Positions 8,311-17,340 of a stretch of 64,000 nt of DNA are shown piece by piece. How positions within the stretch are numbered: position 1 is the first letter of the stretch; each line of letters begins with the position of its first letter. A program made the position numbers and the translations under genes. A model generated the notes under the pieces. The model had not been told where the DNA came from. It saw nothing but the letters and a program-made list of their open reading frames with translations, and did not search any database. The stretch comes from Sphingobacterium spiritivorum ATCC 33861 (lineage in GTDB: Bacteria; Bacteroidota; Bacteroidia; Sphingobacteriales; Sphingobacteriaceae): contig NZ_GL379770.1 in assembly GCF_000143765.1 (NCBI RefSeq), positions 1,824,903-1,888,902 of the forward strand, in the 5' to 3' direction.

Positions 8311-9183
8311 ATGACAAGTGAAGATAAAGCAATAAAAACCACATATTTCAGTATAGCAGGTAATACCGCATTGGCGCTATTGAAATGGCTGGCAGGTTTT
8401 TTTGGTAATTCGTATGCCCTGATTGCAGATGCCATAGAGTCTACTGTAGACATCCTTTCTTCTTTTTTGGTGCTGCTGGGACTAAAATATGCCAAGAGGC
8501 CGGCTGACGAGAATCATCCTTACGGGCATGGTCGTGTAGAACCTTTGATCACGTTTATAGTAGTTGGATTTCTGATTGTTTCAGCAACCATCATTGCTTA
8601 TGAAAGCATTCAAAATATCGGAACTCCTCATGAACTTCCCAAACCCTGGACGCTGGCAGTGTTAGCAGGTATTATTATCTGGAAAGAAATTTCTTTCCGT
8701 ATCGTAATCAAAAAGAGTAAAGAAACCGGCAGCTCTTCACTCAAAGCGGATGCCTGGCATCACAGAAGTGATGCAATTACATCTGTAGCGGCTTTTATAG
8801 GCATCTCTATAGCCCTCACTATGGGCAAAGGGTATGAAAGTGCTGATGACTTTGCGGCTCTCTTCGCTGCCGGATTTATTCTCTACAATTGTTATCATAT
8901 ATTCAGACCTGCCCTTGGTGAAATAATGGATGAAAACGTTTATGAGGATATAATTGAGCAGGTTAAAGAGAATGCTATATTGGTCGAAGGTGTATTAGGA
9001 ACAGAAAAGTGTTTTGTACGCAAGTCCGGAACAACCTTTCATGTAGATCTTCATGCTATCGTCGAGGCTGATATTCCAGTCAGAGAAGGGCATCGGATAG
9101 CTCATAAACTGAAAGATTTTCTAAGAGCAAAAATGCCTCAGCTGGGCCATGTACTTATACATATAGAACCGAACAGTTATTAA
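8311..9183 (+). CDS. Cation diffusion facilitator (CDF) metal exporter
   Basis: This 290-residue inner-membrane protein starts at ATG 8311 (MTSEDKAIKT). It carries the CDF hallmarks: ALIADAIESTVDILSS in TM2 with the metal-binding Asp pair, the HPYGHGRVE loop, and KADAWHHRSDAITS in TM5 with the HxxxD metal site. A C-terminal cytosolic ferredoxin-like domain follows (from about residue 210), with HVDLHAIVEADIPVREGH typical of the family. CDF proteins export Zn, Fe, Co or Mn in exchange for protons; the metal cannot be fixed from sequence, though the HxxxD/DxxxD pairs fit Zn or Fe. The N-terminus lacks a His-rich stretch. The upstream small His-rich exported protein may belong to the same function. 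Confidence 0.92.
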   Translation: MTSEDKAIKTTYFSIAGNTALALLKWLAGFFGNSYALIADAIESTVDILSSFLVLLGLKYAKRPADENHPYGHGRVEPLITFIVVGFLIVSATIIAYESIQNIGTPHELPKPWTLAVLAGIIIWKEISFRIVIKKSKETGSSSLKADAWHHRSDAITSVAAFIGISIALTMGKGYESADDFAALFAAGFILYNCYHIFRPALGEIMDENVYEDIIEQVKENAILVEGVLGTEKCFVRKSGTTFHVDLHAIVEADIPVREGHRIAHKLKDFLRAKMPQLGHVLIHIEPNSY

Positions 9184-9196
9184 AAAAACAGCATTC

Positions 9197-9225
9197 AATA
9201 ATGCAGGGGGTGACCCTGCATTATT
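9197..9225 (+). terminator. Hairpin after CDF gene
   Basis: A perfect 12-bp stem is formed by AATAATGCAGGG (9197-9208) and CCCTGCATTATT (9214-9225) with a 5-base loop, 14 bases after the CDF stop codon. No T-run follows, so it may protect the mRNA 3' end rather than act as a classic terminator. Confidence 0.55.
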
Positions 9226-9338
9226 GATGCATCTACCGGTAAAAACAGGTTGTTAACCTACCCCTTTCATTCATTAACAGAATAAATATATGGAATGAAT
9301 ATGTGCCTTACTATCTTGGGTGCATAAAATCCAATAAC

Positions 9339-9818
9339 ATGACACATTTATATAGTAAACTGATACTGTTCGTACTGGCGGTAGCCTCACAGATCAATGT
9401 ATCCGCTCAGTCAAAGCCTTATACTCCTGTATCGCCAGAACTGTATAATACTATTCTCCAAATGGATAGCCTGCTTTTCGATGCTGTAAATACCGGAAAT
9501 GTAGAAAAGGAAAGTGCATTTTTTATGAAAGATCTGGAATTCTATCATGATAAAGGTGGCCTTGATAATTATGACAGAACGATTGAAAAATTTAAAATCA
9601 TGGCCAGCAGCAACACGTCGTTACGAAGAGTACTCGTTAAAGAAAGCGTTGAGGTATACCCTGTTAAAGATTACGGAGCTATTCAAACGGGGGAGCACCG
9701 GTTTTGCCAGTTAGTAAACGGAACATTGGTCAATTGCGGTACATTCAAATTTATGCATATCTGGAAGAAGACCGATGAGGGCTGGAAAATATCGCGGGTA
9801 ATTAGCTATGATCATTGA
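9339..9818 (+). CDS. Secreted SnoaL/NTF2-like (DUF4440-type) protein
   Basis: About 159 residues from ATG 9339. The N-terminus MTHLYSKLILFVLAVASQ is a signal peptide with probable cleavage after VSA (next QSK). The mature part has the NTF2-like cone pattern of DUF4440 proteins: an alpha-helical start (ILQMDSLLFDAVNTGN), the strand FFMKDLEFYHDKGG, and the ending FKFMHIWKKTDEGWKISRVISYDH, where the W(K)KT..GWKI.R core is characteristic. Some members are enzymes but most are uncharacterised, so only the fold is claimed. Location is periplasmic or extracellular. It is a single gene facing the MORN-repeat gene. Confidence 0.85.
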   Translation: MTHLYSKLILFVLAVASQINVSAQSKPYTPVSPELYNTILQMDSLLFDAVNTGNVEKESAFFMKDLEFYHDKGGLDNYDRTIEKFKIMASSNTSLRRVLVKESVEVYPVKDYGAIQTGEHRFCQLVNGTLVNCGTFKFMHIWKKTDEGWKISRVISYDH

Positions 9819-9875
9819 TCAGGTATCCTGTCCGTAAAGTCAGTATTATCTCCCTGCTAGCTTTCCTTGTTCAGT

Positions 9876-9899
9876 TGGAACGGATTTACATCCGTTCCA
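9876..9899. terminator. Hairpin between convergent genes
   Basis: TGGAACGGAT (9876-9885) and ATCCGTTCCA (9890-9899) pair perfectly around a TTAC loop, between the convergent DUF4440-type and MORN-repeat genes. There is no clear T-tract; a bidirectional stop is likely from its position. Confidence 0.6.
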
Positions 9900-9924
9900 G
9901 CTAAGCTAAAGGATACTGTAAATG

Positions 9925-12405
9925 TTAGTATTCATTTAACATTTTGTGCTCCAGTTTTTTTAATTCTGCTCTGTCATTCTCCAGGAGAGCAGCTACAGAT
10001 TTAAACTTATTTGTAGCTTTTAGTTTCCCGTTTACTATTGTTTCTACAAGGACTGTTTTATCAGGCTGTTGTAGGATCCGAAGTCCCATTACAGCCTTTG
10101 CATTCTCGTCATATTGCAGATCTCCGAGATAATTGGTCTCGTTAATCGGGAAATTTTCATTAATACTCATTTCAAACACCCTGTTGAGATCCTCCTGATT
10201 GAAATTATCATAAAACCGTTTGAAAACATTCTCCAGATCGGTATTGTTTTCTACAGGAAATTGATAAAACAGTTTATTTACCAGTGAATTCGAATCTTCT
10301 TCGTCAATCTGTTCGTCCAGAGTATCCACAGCCATAATATATTTTTTGATTTGCTGATTATCGACATAGAATCTAGTGATCGAATTACGACTTCCCTCTT
10401 CAGGCATGGTGATACCCCGGCTTTTCTTAATCAACGTATCGTCTTTCCACAGTTCGGCTACGATATTCTTATCTTTTACAGAAGCGACAATACGCAACGG
10501 GGTTGTCATTTCGGATATAGACAGCTTATCATTGGAATATTTAAAAATAATCCGGTTGAAATAATGCATGGCAAATAGATTGACATCAAAAGCGGTTACC
10601 TTTCCGGATTCATAATGCGAGGTGATCATCGCATATCGATCTGCCAGCTTATATTCAGGTCCGTTGACGATTTTACCATTTACATATTCCGATTTGCGGT
10701 CATATGTATAATGCATATAATTTTCCAGCTGTTCCAGCAGTTCAAAGGAATACTTATATTTTAATGTCCCCTTCTCATAGTAACTGATCAATTGAATATT
10801 ATCGATCAGTGTATCTGACTTGAAATATCCGTCAAAGGGCTTTCCGTCCTTATATTCACCCACATAGGATTCCTGAGGATCTTCGGAAATGGTAAAATCA
10901 AAATACTCTATACTTGTCATTTTATTATTGCTGTAATTCTCGATTGACGAAGGATTATCCATGTTGTATTCCGGAAATATGATCTTTTTGACGATTGCAC
11001 CATTTTCATATATAGACTGGGCACCGTCATCTACTATAGTGCCTGAAACAGGTACATCGTTGCGGTATTCGCTTTCAAATTCCACTGTTCCGTCTCTGTA
11101 AATCCGTCTGAATCCATCGCGTTTTCCAGCTTTCATCTCATATTCTTCCTGCAGGCGGGTAGATTCTGAATCTACAAATTGCTGCTGTATGCCATCCTGT
11201 TTTCCATTTTGATAGTGTAAAAGCAGATAATCTTCTCCTCCTGTATAAAAATAACCTTCAAAGGGTTCACCATCTTTATATGTTCCGGATGCAAATAGAT
11301 CTCCTGTTTCCATATTATGCGTTTCTTCCTTTCCTACCCTTTGTCCGTTGAAAAGCTGATATGACGTTACTTTGTCCCATCGTTCATTCGTGAAGAAACC
11401 ATCAAAAGGCTCACCATCTTTATACTTCTGTACCGACTTTTGCTTTCCTTCATCATAAAGGATGACCTCAGTCAGTTCTCCTTTATGGAAAGTGGATCTT
11501 TTAGTTAATTGTCCTTTCAGATTATATTCAGTTTCGATTCTTCCGGCATCGTTGCCTGGTGTACGAACATCTTTTGTTTTTATGGCCAGAGCAAAACCAT
11601 TTCGTTTATAATACGTGAATGAGGTGCCGGATTCATTTCCTGAAAACTCATCGATCAACTGTCCCTTTTCACTGTAATACTTACTTTTGATCAAACTTCC
11701 GTAATCTCCATAGGTAAACTCTCGTGCTTTCTGCCCATCCGACCAATACAGAATTTCGGTATAATTTACTTTTGCAGGGCTGACAATAACGGGTATAGAT
11801 TCTACCATTGTAGGTTCTTCACCATCAACTACTACAGCCGCAGAATCTATTAAAAGTTCGTCACCATCAGTCAGTACAGCAGCAGAATCTATCATAGGAT
11901 CAGATTCTATATGAATTTCATCATAATACAATTGCGGAGCATTTGGACTAAAAACACCTGACAATACATTGTCTTCACTTATAAGACCCGTTGAAATAAC
12001 TTTATTCTTAAGATAAACACTGATTTTCTCCTTTTTGCCATTGCTATTGTAAACAATTTTTTGCCATAAGCTTCCATCCGGATGATAATAGTCTAGTTCT
12101 TTTATACTGCTCTTGTTGACAGACTGTTTTAGTTCTTTGTCAATGCCATCTTCATCATACCAGTATGAATCTCCTACATAAGATTGTTCATCACTCGCCA
12201 GCGCATAACCTTGCATCTGCATACGTCCGTTCTTATAGAAATCCTGTATAAATACCAGTTCACCGGAGCGTTTCATAGGCAATAAGCGGTAAAATTCATG
12301 CTTATCACGTGTTGTCTGTTTCCAGTCTCTGTCAAAATACAGCGTATCCTGCGCAAACAATAAAAGGGGAAATTGCCCCAGTATCAGAAAAAAGAAGTAT
12401 TTCAT
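9925..12405 (-). CDS. Large secreted MORN_2 (YwqK-type) repeat protein
   Basis: This 826-residue protein has a signal peptide (MKYFFFLILGQFPLLLFAQ). It contains many copies of the ~23-residue MORN_2 variant repeat, for example YKDGEPFEGYFYTGGEDY, YKDGKPFDGYFKSDTLI and YKDGEPFDGFFTNERWD, with the YxdGxpfdGyf core recurring about every 60-80 residues from residue ~40 to ~600. The C-terminal ~200 residues lack clear repeats and are acidic. MORN_2 proteins are often annotated as 'YwqK family antitoxin' because they occur in polymorphic-toxin neighbourhoods, but this one is much longer and exported, so a cell-surface beta-sheet scaffold is as likely. Residues ~185-210 include a duplicated DSAAV..DGEE/DGDE unit. 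It sits at the 3' end of the minus-strand array. Confidence 0.85.
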   Translation of the reverse strand: MKYFFFLILGQFPLLLFAQDTLYFDRDWKQTTRDKHEFYRLLPMKRSGELVFIQDFYKNGRMQMQGYALASDEQSYVGDSYWYDEDGIDKELKQSVNKSSIKELDYYHPDGSLWQKIVYNSNGKKEKISVYLKNKVISTGLISEDNVLSGVFSPNAPQLYYDEIHIESDPMIDSAAVLTDGDELLIDSAAVVVDGEEPTMVESIPVIVSPAKVNYTEILYWSDGQKAREFTYGDYGSLIKSKYYSEKGQLIDEFSGNESGTSFTYYKRNGFALAIKTKDVRTPGNDAGRIETEYNLKGQLTKRSTFHKGELTEVILYDEGKQKSVQKYKDGEPFDGFFTNERWDKVTSYQLFNGQRVGKEETHNMETGDLFASGTYKDGEPFEGYFYTGGEDYLLLHYQNGKQDGIQQQFVDSESTRLQEEYEMKAGKRDGFRRIYRDGTVEFESEYRNDVPVSGTIVDDGAQSIYENGAIVKKIIFPEYNMDNPSSIENYSNNKMTSIEYFDFTISEDPQESYVGEYKDGKPFDGYFKSDTLIDNIQLISYYEKGTLKYKYSFELLEQLENYMHYTYDRKSEYVNGKIVNGPEYKLADRYAMITSHYESGKVTAFDVNLFAMHYFNRIIFKYSNDKLSISEMTTPLRIVASVKDKNIVAELWKDDTLIKKSRGITMPEEGSRNSITRFYVDNQQIKKYIMAVDTLDEQIDEEDSNSLVNKLFYQFPVENNTDLENVFKRFYDNFNQEDLNRVFEMSINENFPINETNYLGDLQYDENAKAVMGLRILQQPDKTVLVETIVNGKLKATNKFKSVAALLENDRAELKKLEHKMLNEY

Positions 12406-12587
12406 ACTTTATGTAAATCAGTTTTTAGATAGAAAAGATAAACAAAATAAAATTATCAAACCCCATATTTCCGGTTAGAGGCTATCATAAAAATAGACTG
12501 AACATCAAATTTCGACCTTTCCCAATAATTTCATTCTGAACAATCTATTCCAGAGGAAGTTTTAATTGTGTACAAATTCCTGTGACC

Positions 12588-13046
12588 TTATTCCTTTCTT
12601 GTGAGTTTTAGCTGTTCTCCTTCTTTTACAAGATCGAAAACCATTTCTTTTGATGGTTTGAAAATCTGTGTCGGAGCAAGACAGGTTCCTGACATGCTGA
12701 TACTATCAACATCCATTTTTATCTGGTTAGCTTCAGTAAAATAATACTTCCCGTATACTTTTGTGAAACAATCATTTCCACATTCCCAACTATTATAACT
12801 GCTGAACTCTTCTTCATCTAAAAAGTTGACAGCATGAAAGTTGAAAATCACTGCGGTGTCTATTCTTGGAGACAGATAATAGGTTTTCCCGCCATCCGGA
12901 GCGATAAGTCCTCCTTCATTAACAATCCAGCTTGTATTTTTCAGATAATTCGGAAAGTTTGTTTTTTTTCTTTCCGGCTCTTTACAACTGAAGAACACAA
13001 TCAGCAACGCACTCAAAATCAGGAATGCTAAATTCTTTTTCATCAT
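12588..13046 (-). CDS. Small hypothetical lipoprotein
   Basis: About 152 residues from the MMKKNLAFLIL start (the frame opens at 13070, nine bases or less from the upstream gene). The lipobox is VFFSC, so the mature protein starts at this Cys. The body has a NTSWIV opening, as in lipocalin-like META/DUF domains where 'NTxW' begins the barrel, two Cys in CGNDCF, and a C-terminal VFDLVKEGEQLKLTRK that fits a last barrel strand. A lipocalin-like fold is a reasonable guess, not a firm call. It follows the DUF4274 gene directly, so the two share an operon. Confidence 0.7.
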   Translation of the reverse strand: MMKKNLAFLILSALLIVFFSCKEPERKKTNFPNYLKNTSWIVNEGGLIAPDGGKTYYLSPRIDTAVIFNFHAVNFLDEEEFSSYNSWECGNDCFTKVYGKYYFTEANQIKMDVDSISMSGTCLAPTQIFKPSKEMVFDLVKEGEQLKLTRKE

Positions 13047-13073
13047 GGCGTTTTTTATCATTATATGCATGTT

Positions 13074-13814
13074 TTAAACCGCTTTTCTAAATATTTCGGG
13101 AATCTCCCAAACGATTTTCGTATTCTTGTAATCAACTTTTTCATCCGTTTTAGGATCATAGCTCAACACCTCAGGATAAGCATTGTTCAGAATATCCTGA
13201 ATTATCTCTTTTAGCTTTCCGTTTGTTTCGGTATATACAGCACATTCGTTGTACAGTCTCCAAAATACCAGAACTGCAATTCCTTTATCACATAAAGGAT
13301 GCTCTAAAATCAACGCTGCCTGTTCTGGTTCGTCCATAAACCAGGCTATATTGAATAATTCAATCGCAGATTCTGCACGCTGGATATTACTTTTCCAATC
13401 CGTATCAAACCAATCTTCTATCTCATCTTCTTCATAATATATATAGCTGTCTTCACCATTGGTTTTCTGAAAAATCCAATCCGGAACTGTGAGTTCATTT
13501 TCATAAAATGGTGCCGGATCAAACTGAATAGCTGTTTTTTGATAAAAGCTATCAGGATAGTTCCTTAAAATTATTTTCAGCAACACAAACACCTCGTTCT
13601 GGTATTCGTCCTTTAGCGTTATATCCAATTTATATTGCTGAAAATCCTGTGGCTGTGCCAGCCAGAATAACTCCAGAGCGGTCGCTTCACTGCAAGCAGA
13701 ACTTTCTGTAATCCGTTGTAAAACTTTCACACCATTGTCCCAATTGTGACGGGTGGCGAGGTAATGTAATTCTTCCGAGGTTTTATCATTAATGAGCTCT
13801 CCTAATTGATCCAT
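13074..13814 (-). CDS. DUF4274-type protein with two domain copies
   Basis: This 246-residue cytosolic protein opens with a recognisable DUF4274 unit: LHYLATRHNWDNGVKVLQRI then SSACSEATALELFWLAQP (about residues 16-54). A second, more diverged copy is visible at about residues 148-190 (ELFNIAWFMDEPEQAALIL, HPLCDKGIAVLVFWRLY). Between them is an acidic linker (DSYIYYEEDEIEDWFDTD). DUF4274 proteins have no known biochemical function and often occur with polymorphic-toxin immunity genes. The gene starts 69 bases after the DUF4303 gene and ends 3 bases before the lipoprotein frame, consistent with an operon. Confidence 0.75.
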   Translation of the reverse strand: MDQLGELINDKTSEELHYLATRHNWDNGVKVLQRITESSACSEATALELFWLAQPQDFQQYKLDITLKDEYQNEVFVLLKIILRNYPDSFYQKTAIQFDPAPFYENELTVPDWIFQKTNGEDSYIYYEEDEIEDWFDTDWKSNIQRAESAIELFNIAWFMDEPEQAALILEHPLCDKGIAVLVFWRLYNECAVYTETNGKLKEIIQDILNNAYPEVLSYDPKTDEKVDYKNTKIVWEIPEIFRKAV

Positions 13815-13883
13815 AAATTCTTTTTTGTATTATCTATATGAATGTTTTCCATTTTGTGGAATATTCGTATAGCGTTTTTTCTT

Positions 13884-14441
13884 TTATTTGCGCCATGTCT
13901 TCATCCAGTCCAGATATTCCTGCTGATACGGATTATCATTCAGTAAAATAATCATCTCTTTCAGCTTATTTCGGTCAAACTCATAATCAGTGACGGAAAA
14001 CATTAGGAAAATATCTTTTCTGACAAGATTTTTAAAGAAGTTTTCCTGTTTTAATTTGAGTAAAACGTCAAAACAGGTTTGATACAAGGTTTGCTGAAAC
14101 TCTTCGAATTCCTCGTCATTATCATCATCATCTACCTCTTCCTGATCCTCTTCAATTGCTTCATACAGTTGATGGGATATTGCAGAGAATCCATCGCCAG
14201 GTCTGCTACCTTCGTAGCACCATTCTGCTGGCTCAAATGTATAATAGGTCAAGTCGTCCTGAGGTCTGGTGGCTAAAAAATCCATTGTATTGATTGACGG
14301 ACATACTGTCATAGCACCCCCGTCACTGTATAATGCAAAAGCATAAATATTCTCACCGGCATGACTAGCGACCATTTCCTGAAATGTTTTTCGGGTTGCA
14401 GCCTCAATCTGTATGGCTAATTTCTCAAAATCTAAATTCAT
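13884..14441 (-). CDS. DUF4303-type protein
   Basis: This 185-residue soluble protein matches the DUF4303 pattern I know: an N-terminal helix (TRKTFQEMVASHAGENI), the strand YAFALYSDGGAMTVCPSIN, and the block YYTFEPAEWCYEGSRPGDGF. A very acidic insert (EEDQEEVDDDDNDEEFEEF) and a C-terminal helical part with FFKNLVRKDIFLMFSVTDYE follow. Family members are uncharacterised and are frequently found among immunity-type genes next to contact-dependent toxins. The upstream neighbour is a second, diverged member, suggesting duplication or stacking of related genes. Confidence 0.8.
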   Translation of the reverse strand: MNLDFEKLAIQIEAATRKTFQEMVASHAGENIYAFALYSDGGAMTVCPSINTMDFLATRPQDDLTYYTFEPAEWCYEGSRPGDGFSAISHQLYEAIEEDQEEVDDDDNDEEFEEFQQTLYQTCFDVLLKLKQENFFKNLVRKDIFLMFSVTDYEFDRNKLKEMIILLNDNPYQQEYLDWMKTWRK

Positions 14442-14493
14442 TATAATCTCTGTTTAACAGGCTATCATTAACATTATGGCCCCCTACTCCGTT

Positions 14494-15357
14494 CTAAATA
14501 TATAGACTATCCAATAGTTCTTTTACTTTCGTGTTGCCTTCATTATTGATGGCTAATACACTGTTCTTTTCTACAATTGGCTCTCCCGGTATACTGAGGT
14601 AAAAAGCCATTTCTTCTATTTCATTTCCATATTTTTTCACCAGTTCCTGTTTGGCAATGCGCATAGCATCTGTAAATAACTGCAGATTTTTTTGCCGTTC
14701 GGGTGCATAGTCAAAGCCTTGCTGAAATAACGGAACAATATCCTTTCTATAGCGATCCAAAAGCAGTCTGGTAAAAGTGTCTACACCTTCTTTTACAGCG
14801 CCCTGGCTAACACAGAAACACCATTCAGAAGCATCCCATTCTTTATTTTTATGGATTTTATTTAAGCTTTCGATTGTAGAAACGGCTGAATAAGCGGAAA
14901 GGCAATCATCGTCCAGTATCAGGGCAAAAGCATACATGCTCTGTTTGTTCTTCCGGAAAAGCTGATAGAAAAAATCGAATTCATTTATAATTGAACCGGA
15001 TAAAACCGGCAGATTTCTTTCATGCCAATTCTCAGGGTTTGTCGGAACAGCAGTTTCTTTACTTTCCGGACACCAATATCTATTGGTGCTGCAAGCTCTT
15101 TCCAGATCATCCATGTCATCCTCACCAACAATCAGTGAAAATTTGGAGGATAACAATCCTCTGATTTGTGCCAGTGTTTGATTAACTTGTTCATTTATGA
15201 TATAATCACTAAGTATTTTGTCATGTTTCTGAAAATCGCTGTCTTCTGCAAAATGACTTTTTATTTTATCGAGAGAAACGACAATCTGATCGAGATCAAC
15301 AATTATTTTTAAAGCCTCTTCTTCGCTCAATTTTATTTTATTATTGCTTTTACTCAT
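14494..15357 (-). CDS. Diverged DUF4303-like protein with extra N-terminal domain
   Basis: This 287-residue soluble protein has a C-terminal two-thirds that resembles DUF4303: FDFFYQLFRKNKQSMYAFAL, then LDDDCLSAYSAVSTIE, then KEWDASEWCFCVSQGAVKEG, which aligns with the AFALY / CPS / EPAEW blocks of the next gene. The N-terminal ~100 residues form a helical, charged domain (LDQIVVSLDKIKSHFAEDSD) not present in the neighbour. No signal or membrane segment is seen. Function is unknown. It lies 52 bases upstream of the other DUF4303 gene on the same strand, so they are probably co-transcribed. Confidence 0.7.
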   Translation of the reverse strand: MSKSNNKIKLSEEEALKIIVDLDQIVVSLDKIKSHFAEDSDFQKHDKILSDYIINEQVNQTLAQIRGLLSSKFSLIVGEDDMDDLERACSTNRYWCPESKETAVPTNPENWHERNLPVLSGSIINEFDFFYQLFRKNKQSMYAFALILDDDCLSAYSAVSTIESLNKIHKNKEWDASEWCFCVSQGAVKEGVDTFTRLLLDRYRKDIVPLFQQGFDYAPERQKNLQLFTDAMRIAKQELVKKYGNEIEEMAFYLSIPGEPIVEKNSVLAINNEGNTKVKELLDSLYI

Positions 15358-15398
15358 GTTTTTCTACTTTAATATTCCTCGAATTAGTCCCCAGTTGT

Positions 15399-15926
15399 TT
15401 ATATTTTTGCAAAGAAATTAAAGGTTTGTTCAGCAATAAGCTTTGGGGTTGTACCAGATGTATTCTTGATTCGGTCTTCGTACAATTCAATTTTTATTAT
15501 TTTAACGTCGCCCGGGATTTTATAGGTTTCATCTTTTGTATAATTATAACCCACTACATCAGAGCCTTCTTTACCTGGAATCTTTTTGACTTCTGCAAAG
15601 TATCTCAGCGTTATGTTATTACCGTTCTGCTGTCCTTTTTCAAAACGAATTTTCCTGATCTTATTAATGTTAAGTCCACCGGAACTGATATTTCCCTGTA
15701 TCCGGAATTTCAGTATTTCAGCATTTTTGGAAGTCATAACAATCATAGGATTAAGGCGCTTTGTAACTTCTTTACGGGTTGTATAAGTATGTACTGCGCC
15801 TGTTTCAGGAACTTCTTTTGTAACCCGATCGGTCTCTGAGTAAATAGTCGTAACATTCAGTTTCTGAGCATTGGTTTTACAACCAGACAGTACCAAAAAA
15901 GAAGCTAAAATGATGCAATATTTCAC
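15399..15926 (-). CDS. Hypothetical lipoprotein
   Basis: This 175-residue protein starts MKYCIILASFLVLSGCKTN, with the lipobox VLSGC and the lipidated Cys at residue 16. The mature part is basic and beta-rich (KFRIQGNISSGGLNINKIRK, YNYTKDETYKIPGD, KIIKIELYEDRI). I recognise no domain. It is probably an outer-membrane or periplasmic lipoprotein. It is followed at 41 bases by the DUF4303-like gene in the same direction. Confidence 0.7.
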   Translation of the reverse strand: MKYCIILASFLVLSGCKTNAQKLNVTTIYSETDRVTKEVPETGAVHTYTTRKEVTKRLNPMIVMTSKNAEILKFRIQGNISSGGLNINKIRKIRFEKGQQNGNNITLRYFAEVKKIPGKEGSDVVGYNYTKDETYKIPGDVKIIKIELYEDRIKNTSGTTPKLIAEQTFNFFAKI

Positions 15927-16042
15927 TGTCTTATTTTTAAATAATCTTTGAATTAAAGATAACCAAAGCTGCTGGATGAGAATATCCCTGATAATAGTGG
16001 TTTTTGGTTTATACCTAACAGCTGTCAGGCATAAAGGTTCTC

Positions 16043-16624
16043 CTATTCTAAAAATTTAGTTTTACAGTAATCAATTTTGTAGGCTCCGCTTTCAGAAACT
16101 AACGTAACTTCATTTTGCGTCTTTATTCCGTTTCCATAATCAATAAACACATCGTATATCCCCTCTTTAACCTTATTTATTTTTAATTGCTTTAGTTCTC
16201 CAATATCCCCATTCCCTCTTCCAAAAAGCCACATTTCGCGTTCTTCAATAGGATATATTCCGGACCATTTGGCTATATATTTCTTTTCAGCAGCAGGATA
16301 TTCTGCGTCTGTTAAGTTGGAAGGACCATATAGTTCACCTGATTCAGCTATAAATTCCTGAAACCTTTTTGTACATAGTTTTTCTTCTATGTTGTAATCC
16401 GGGAAATATCGGTCAGATTCTTTTGTTTTGAATATGTTTTTCAACCATTCTTCAGCAGTATCCTTTTGATTGGATAATGAAGCGCTTTCTTTCTGAATAA
16501 TCACAGAATCTACCGTCTTTTGCAACGAATCATTCATCGGTGATTTAGGATTGTCCTTGTTTTTTTGATTGCATGAGCTTAACAAAAACAGAGACAGACA
16601 AATTGACAGATATTTTTTGTTCAT
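16043..16624 (-). CDS. Hypothetical lipoprotein
   Basis: I start it at MNKKYLSICLSLFLLSSC (16624), giving about 193 residues with the lipobox LLSSC; the frame runs 15 codons further up but those residues would spoil the signal peptide. The mature N-terminus is a Ser/Lys/Asn-rich linker (NQKNKDNPKSPMNDSL). The folded part contains WLKNIFKTKESDRYFPDYN and WSGIYPIEEREMWLFGRGNG and ends in beta strands. The pattern resembles DUF3828-type secreted proteins of Bacteroidota, but I am not certain. It sits in the same array as the other lipoproteins. Confidence 0.7.
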   Translation of the reverse strand: MNKKYLSICLSLFLLSSCNQKNKDNPKSPMNDSLQKTVDSVIIQKESASLSNQKDTAEEWLKNIFKTKESDRYFPDYNIEEKLCTKRFQEFIAESGELYGPSNLTDAEYPAAEKKYIAKWSGIYPIEEREMWLFGRGNGDIGELKQLKINKVKEGIYDVFIDYGNGIKTQNEVTLVSESGAYKIDYCKTKFLE

Positions 16625-16680
16625 TGATCTTTTATTTAGTATGGGTAATTTTTTTGATGTGGTTATCATTTATATATAGG

Positions 16681-17313
16681 CTAATTCAGTCCGTTTTTAG
16701 CATTTTTCAATATTTTTTCAGCTTTCAGTCTTATCGCTTTGGGCAATAATTTGAAATTTGCATCTCTTTCTTCACGATACTGATCTTCCTCCTGAAAAGG
16801 AATCCATCCTGTAATCTTGGACTTTGAAAGTTTTTTTCCGCCCGTATTGGTATACACAATCACTTTCAGGGGTTTGGCATCTAACCCGTCTGATTCTTCA
16901 AAATAAGTAAGGTAAAACTCCGGAAACTCGTTTTTATCCGCATCGTCAACCTCACAGAAATTAATGAGATATCGGGGCTGTGCAAGACCTTTTGCAAAGT
17001 CTTTAAAAATTATTTGCGGAATTAATCCGCCGTGATCTTCCAGAAAAATACCTGCATGTAAATCTTTGGGATTATCTACTAAAGAAGAGCCTGCTTTAGC
17101 TTTGCTTTCATTCAGATACCAGACATAACTTCCATTGTTTGGAACAAAGGATGTGACAATCATCACCGGATTTCCCGGCACCGGAATTCCAAGTTCTTCA
17201 ATAATCTCATTGTATTTTTTATCAGAAGAAAAATAAACTCCTGTTCTTATTTGTGCAAAAGATGAGAATGACATCATAAAGACTGCAACAGCAAATAGCG
17301 TTCTAAAAATCAT
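16681..17313 (-). CDS. Hypothetical secreted protein
   Basis: This 210-residue protein has a signal peptide (MIFRTLFAVAVFMMSFSSFA, cleavage before QIRTG). The mature part has LPRY-like strands and a C-terminal basic helix (FKLLPKAIRLKAEKILKN). A middle block, EFYLTYFEESDGLDAKPLKV followed by KSKITGWIPFQ, reminds me of a family annotated in Riemerella and related bacteria as surface-polysaccharide-associated (M949_RS01915), but this is a memory-based, weak match. It lies 27 bases after the preceding lipoprotein gene, so the two are likely co-transcribed. Confidence 0.65.
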   Translation of the reverse strand: MIFRTLFAVAVFMMSFSSFAQIRTGVYFSSDKKYNEIIEELGIPVPGNPVMIVTSFVPNNGSYVWYLNESKAKAGSSLVDNPKDLHAGIFLEDHGGLIPQIIFKDFAKGLAQPRYLINFCEVDDADKNEFPEFYLTYFEESDGLDAKPLKVIVYTNTGGKKLSKSKITGWIPFQEEDQYREERDANFKLLPKAIRLKAEKILKNAKNGLN

Positions 17314-17340
17314 AGTTTTAGAGTTTTTTGAAATGTATTG

